This document shows, piece by piece, positions 21,303-21,712 of a DNA stretch of 21,712 bases. The DNA is taken from contig JAGOIJ010000007.1 in assembly GCA_017995695.1 (NCBI GenBank), positions 1 to 21,712 of the forward strand, written 5' to 3'. Below the pieces are notes generated by a model that saw nothing but the letters and a program-made list of their open reading frames with translations, did no database searches and was not told the DNA's origin. A program made the position numbers and the translations under genes. Position 1 is the first letter of the stretch. Each line of letters begins with the position of its first letter. The stretch is from Candidatus Omnitrophota bacterium. GTDB lineage: Bacteria; Omnitrophota; Gorgyraeia; Gygaellales; Profunditerraquicolaceae.

Positions 21303-21712
21303 GAAGTTTCTTTCTGAATCAACCCCGCGGTTAGATGAAGATGTTGTTGAGCGTATTGTCCGTCATGCTCTCGTCGAAGATATTGGCAAGGGAGACATCA
21401 CTACACGGCTGACGATTCCGAAGCGCAAGCGCATTCAGGCAATGATTGTTGCCCAAGAAGAGGGCATACTCTGCGGTATATCGGTTGCAGAAAAGGTCTT
21501 TAAGGCTGTTGACAAAAATATTCATTTCAAGGTCCTTGTTAGAGAAGGGCATCTGCTTAAGAAAGGTAGGACCATTGCCAAGATCAATGGCGAGGCAGCG
21601 AGTATTTTGACCGCAGAGCGCGTGGCGCTTAATGTTGTGTCGCTGCTTTCAGGCGTTGCAACGCGCACCAGGGCGTTTGTTAAACATACCGAGCCGTCTA
21701 GGGCGAAGATCA
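21289..21712 (+). CDS. nadC: Nicotinate-nucleotide pyrophosphorylase (3' end cut off)
   Basis: NadC converts quinolinate and PRPP to nicotinate mononucleotide, CO2 and PPi in de novo NAD synthesis. The frame runs open from ATG 21289 to the window end, giving the first 141 residues of a protein usually about 280 long. Family motifs are ALVEDIGKGDITT, the gate segment with GILCGISVAEKVF, and ILTAERVALNVVSLLSGVAT followed by the conserved TR. The start overlaps the valS end by 14 bases, with GAGGT at 21276-21280 well spaced. The absence of an in-frame stop simply reflects the window edge. Confidence 0.94.
   Translation, partial: MGSDRKFLSESTPRLDEDVVERIVRHALVEDIGKGDITTRLTIPKRKRIQAMIVAQEEGILCGISVAEKVFKAVDKNIHFKVLVREGHLLKKGRTIAKINGEAASILTAERVALNVVSLLSGVATRTRAFVKHTEPSRAKI

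Overview
All recognisable genes in this window lie on the + strand. The window appears to be chromosomal DNA of an uncultivated Gram-negative-type bacterium. The gene set and order (standalone CoaB, ApgM-like enzyme next to hom/thrC/lysC, citramalate synthase, valS then nadC, small PilZ proteins with a GPERR start) suggest candidate phylum Omnitrophota. That placement is inferred from family recognition, not tested.

Positions 1-2760 form a disturbed tRNA cluster. The 3' end of an NAD(P)H-hydrate dehydratase gene is followed by tRNA-Thr(TGT), a putative homing-endonuclease-like ORF, tRNA-Tyr(GTA), a small membrane-anchored protein and tRNA-Gly(TCC). The tRNA-Tyr gene is interrupted in its anticodon by a 256-nt group I intron with recognisable P, Q, R and S core elements. 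It ends with the expected exon U / intron-terminal G signature. Two copies of a composite hairpin repeat sit directly behind tRNA-Tyr and tRNA-Gly. The order Thr-Tyr-Gly matches the classical bacterial thr-tyr-gly tRNA cluster, so the material between looks inserted.

Positions 2762-7663 hold a soluble PAS-PAS histidine kinase, a single-domain response regulator, a thymidylate-synthase-family protein of archaeal type, a PilZ protein, GpsA, tRNA-Pro(GGG), a 67-bp tandem repeat (2.6 identical copies) and a second PilZ protein.

Positions 7666-21712 are mainly biosynthetic. They encode homoserine dehydrogenase, threonine synthase, CoaB, a nucleotidyltransferase-fold protein that has lost its metal-binding aspartates, a TPM-domain/LemA pair, an ApgM-like enzyme that probably serves as the missing homoserine kinase, a CstA carbon-starvation transporter, aspartate kinase with a likely internal start for a separate regulatory subunit, citramalate synthase, valyl-tRNA synthetase and the start of nadC. 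LysC, Hom, the ApgM-like protein and ThrC would give aspartate to threonine with only aspartate-semialdehyde dehydrogenase missing. CimA opens a threonine-independent route to isoleucine.

The most unusual content is the intron-split tRNA-Tyr with the overlapping endonuclease-like ORF, the modular palindromic repeats beside tRNA ends, and three degenerate 7-bp-period tracts that invade gene starts and a ValS domain.
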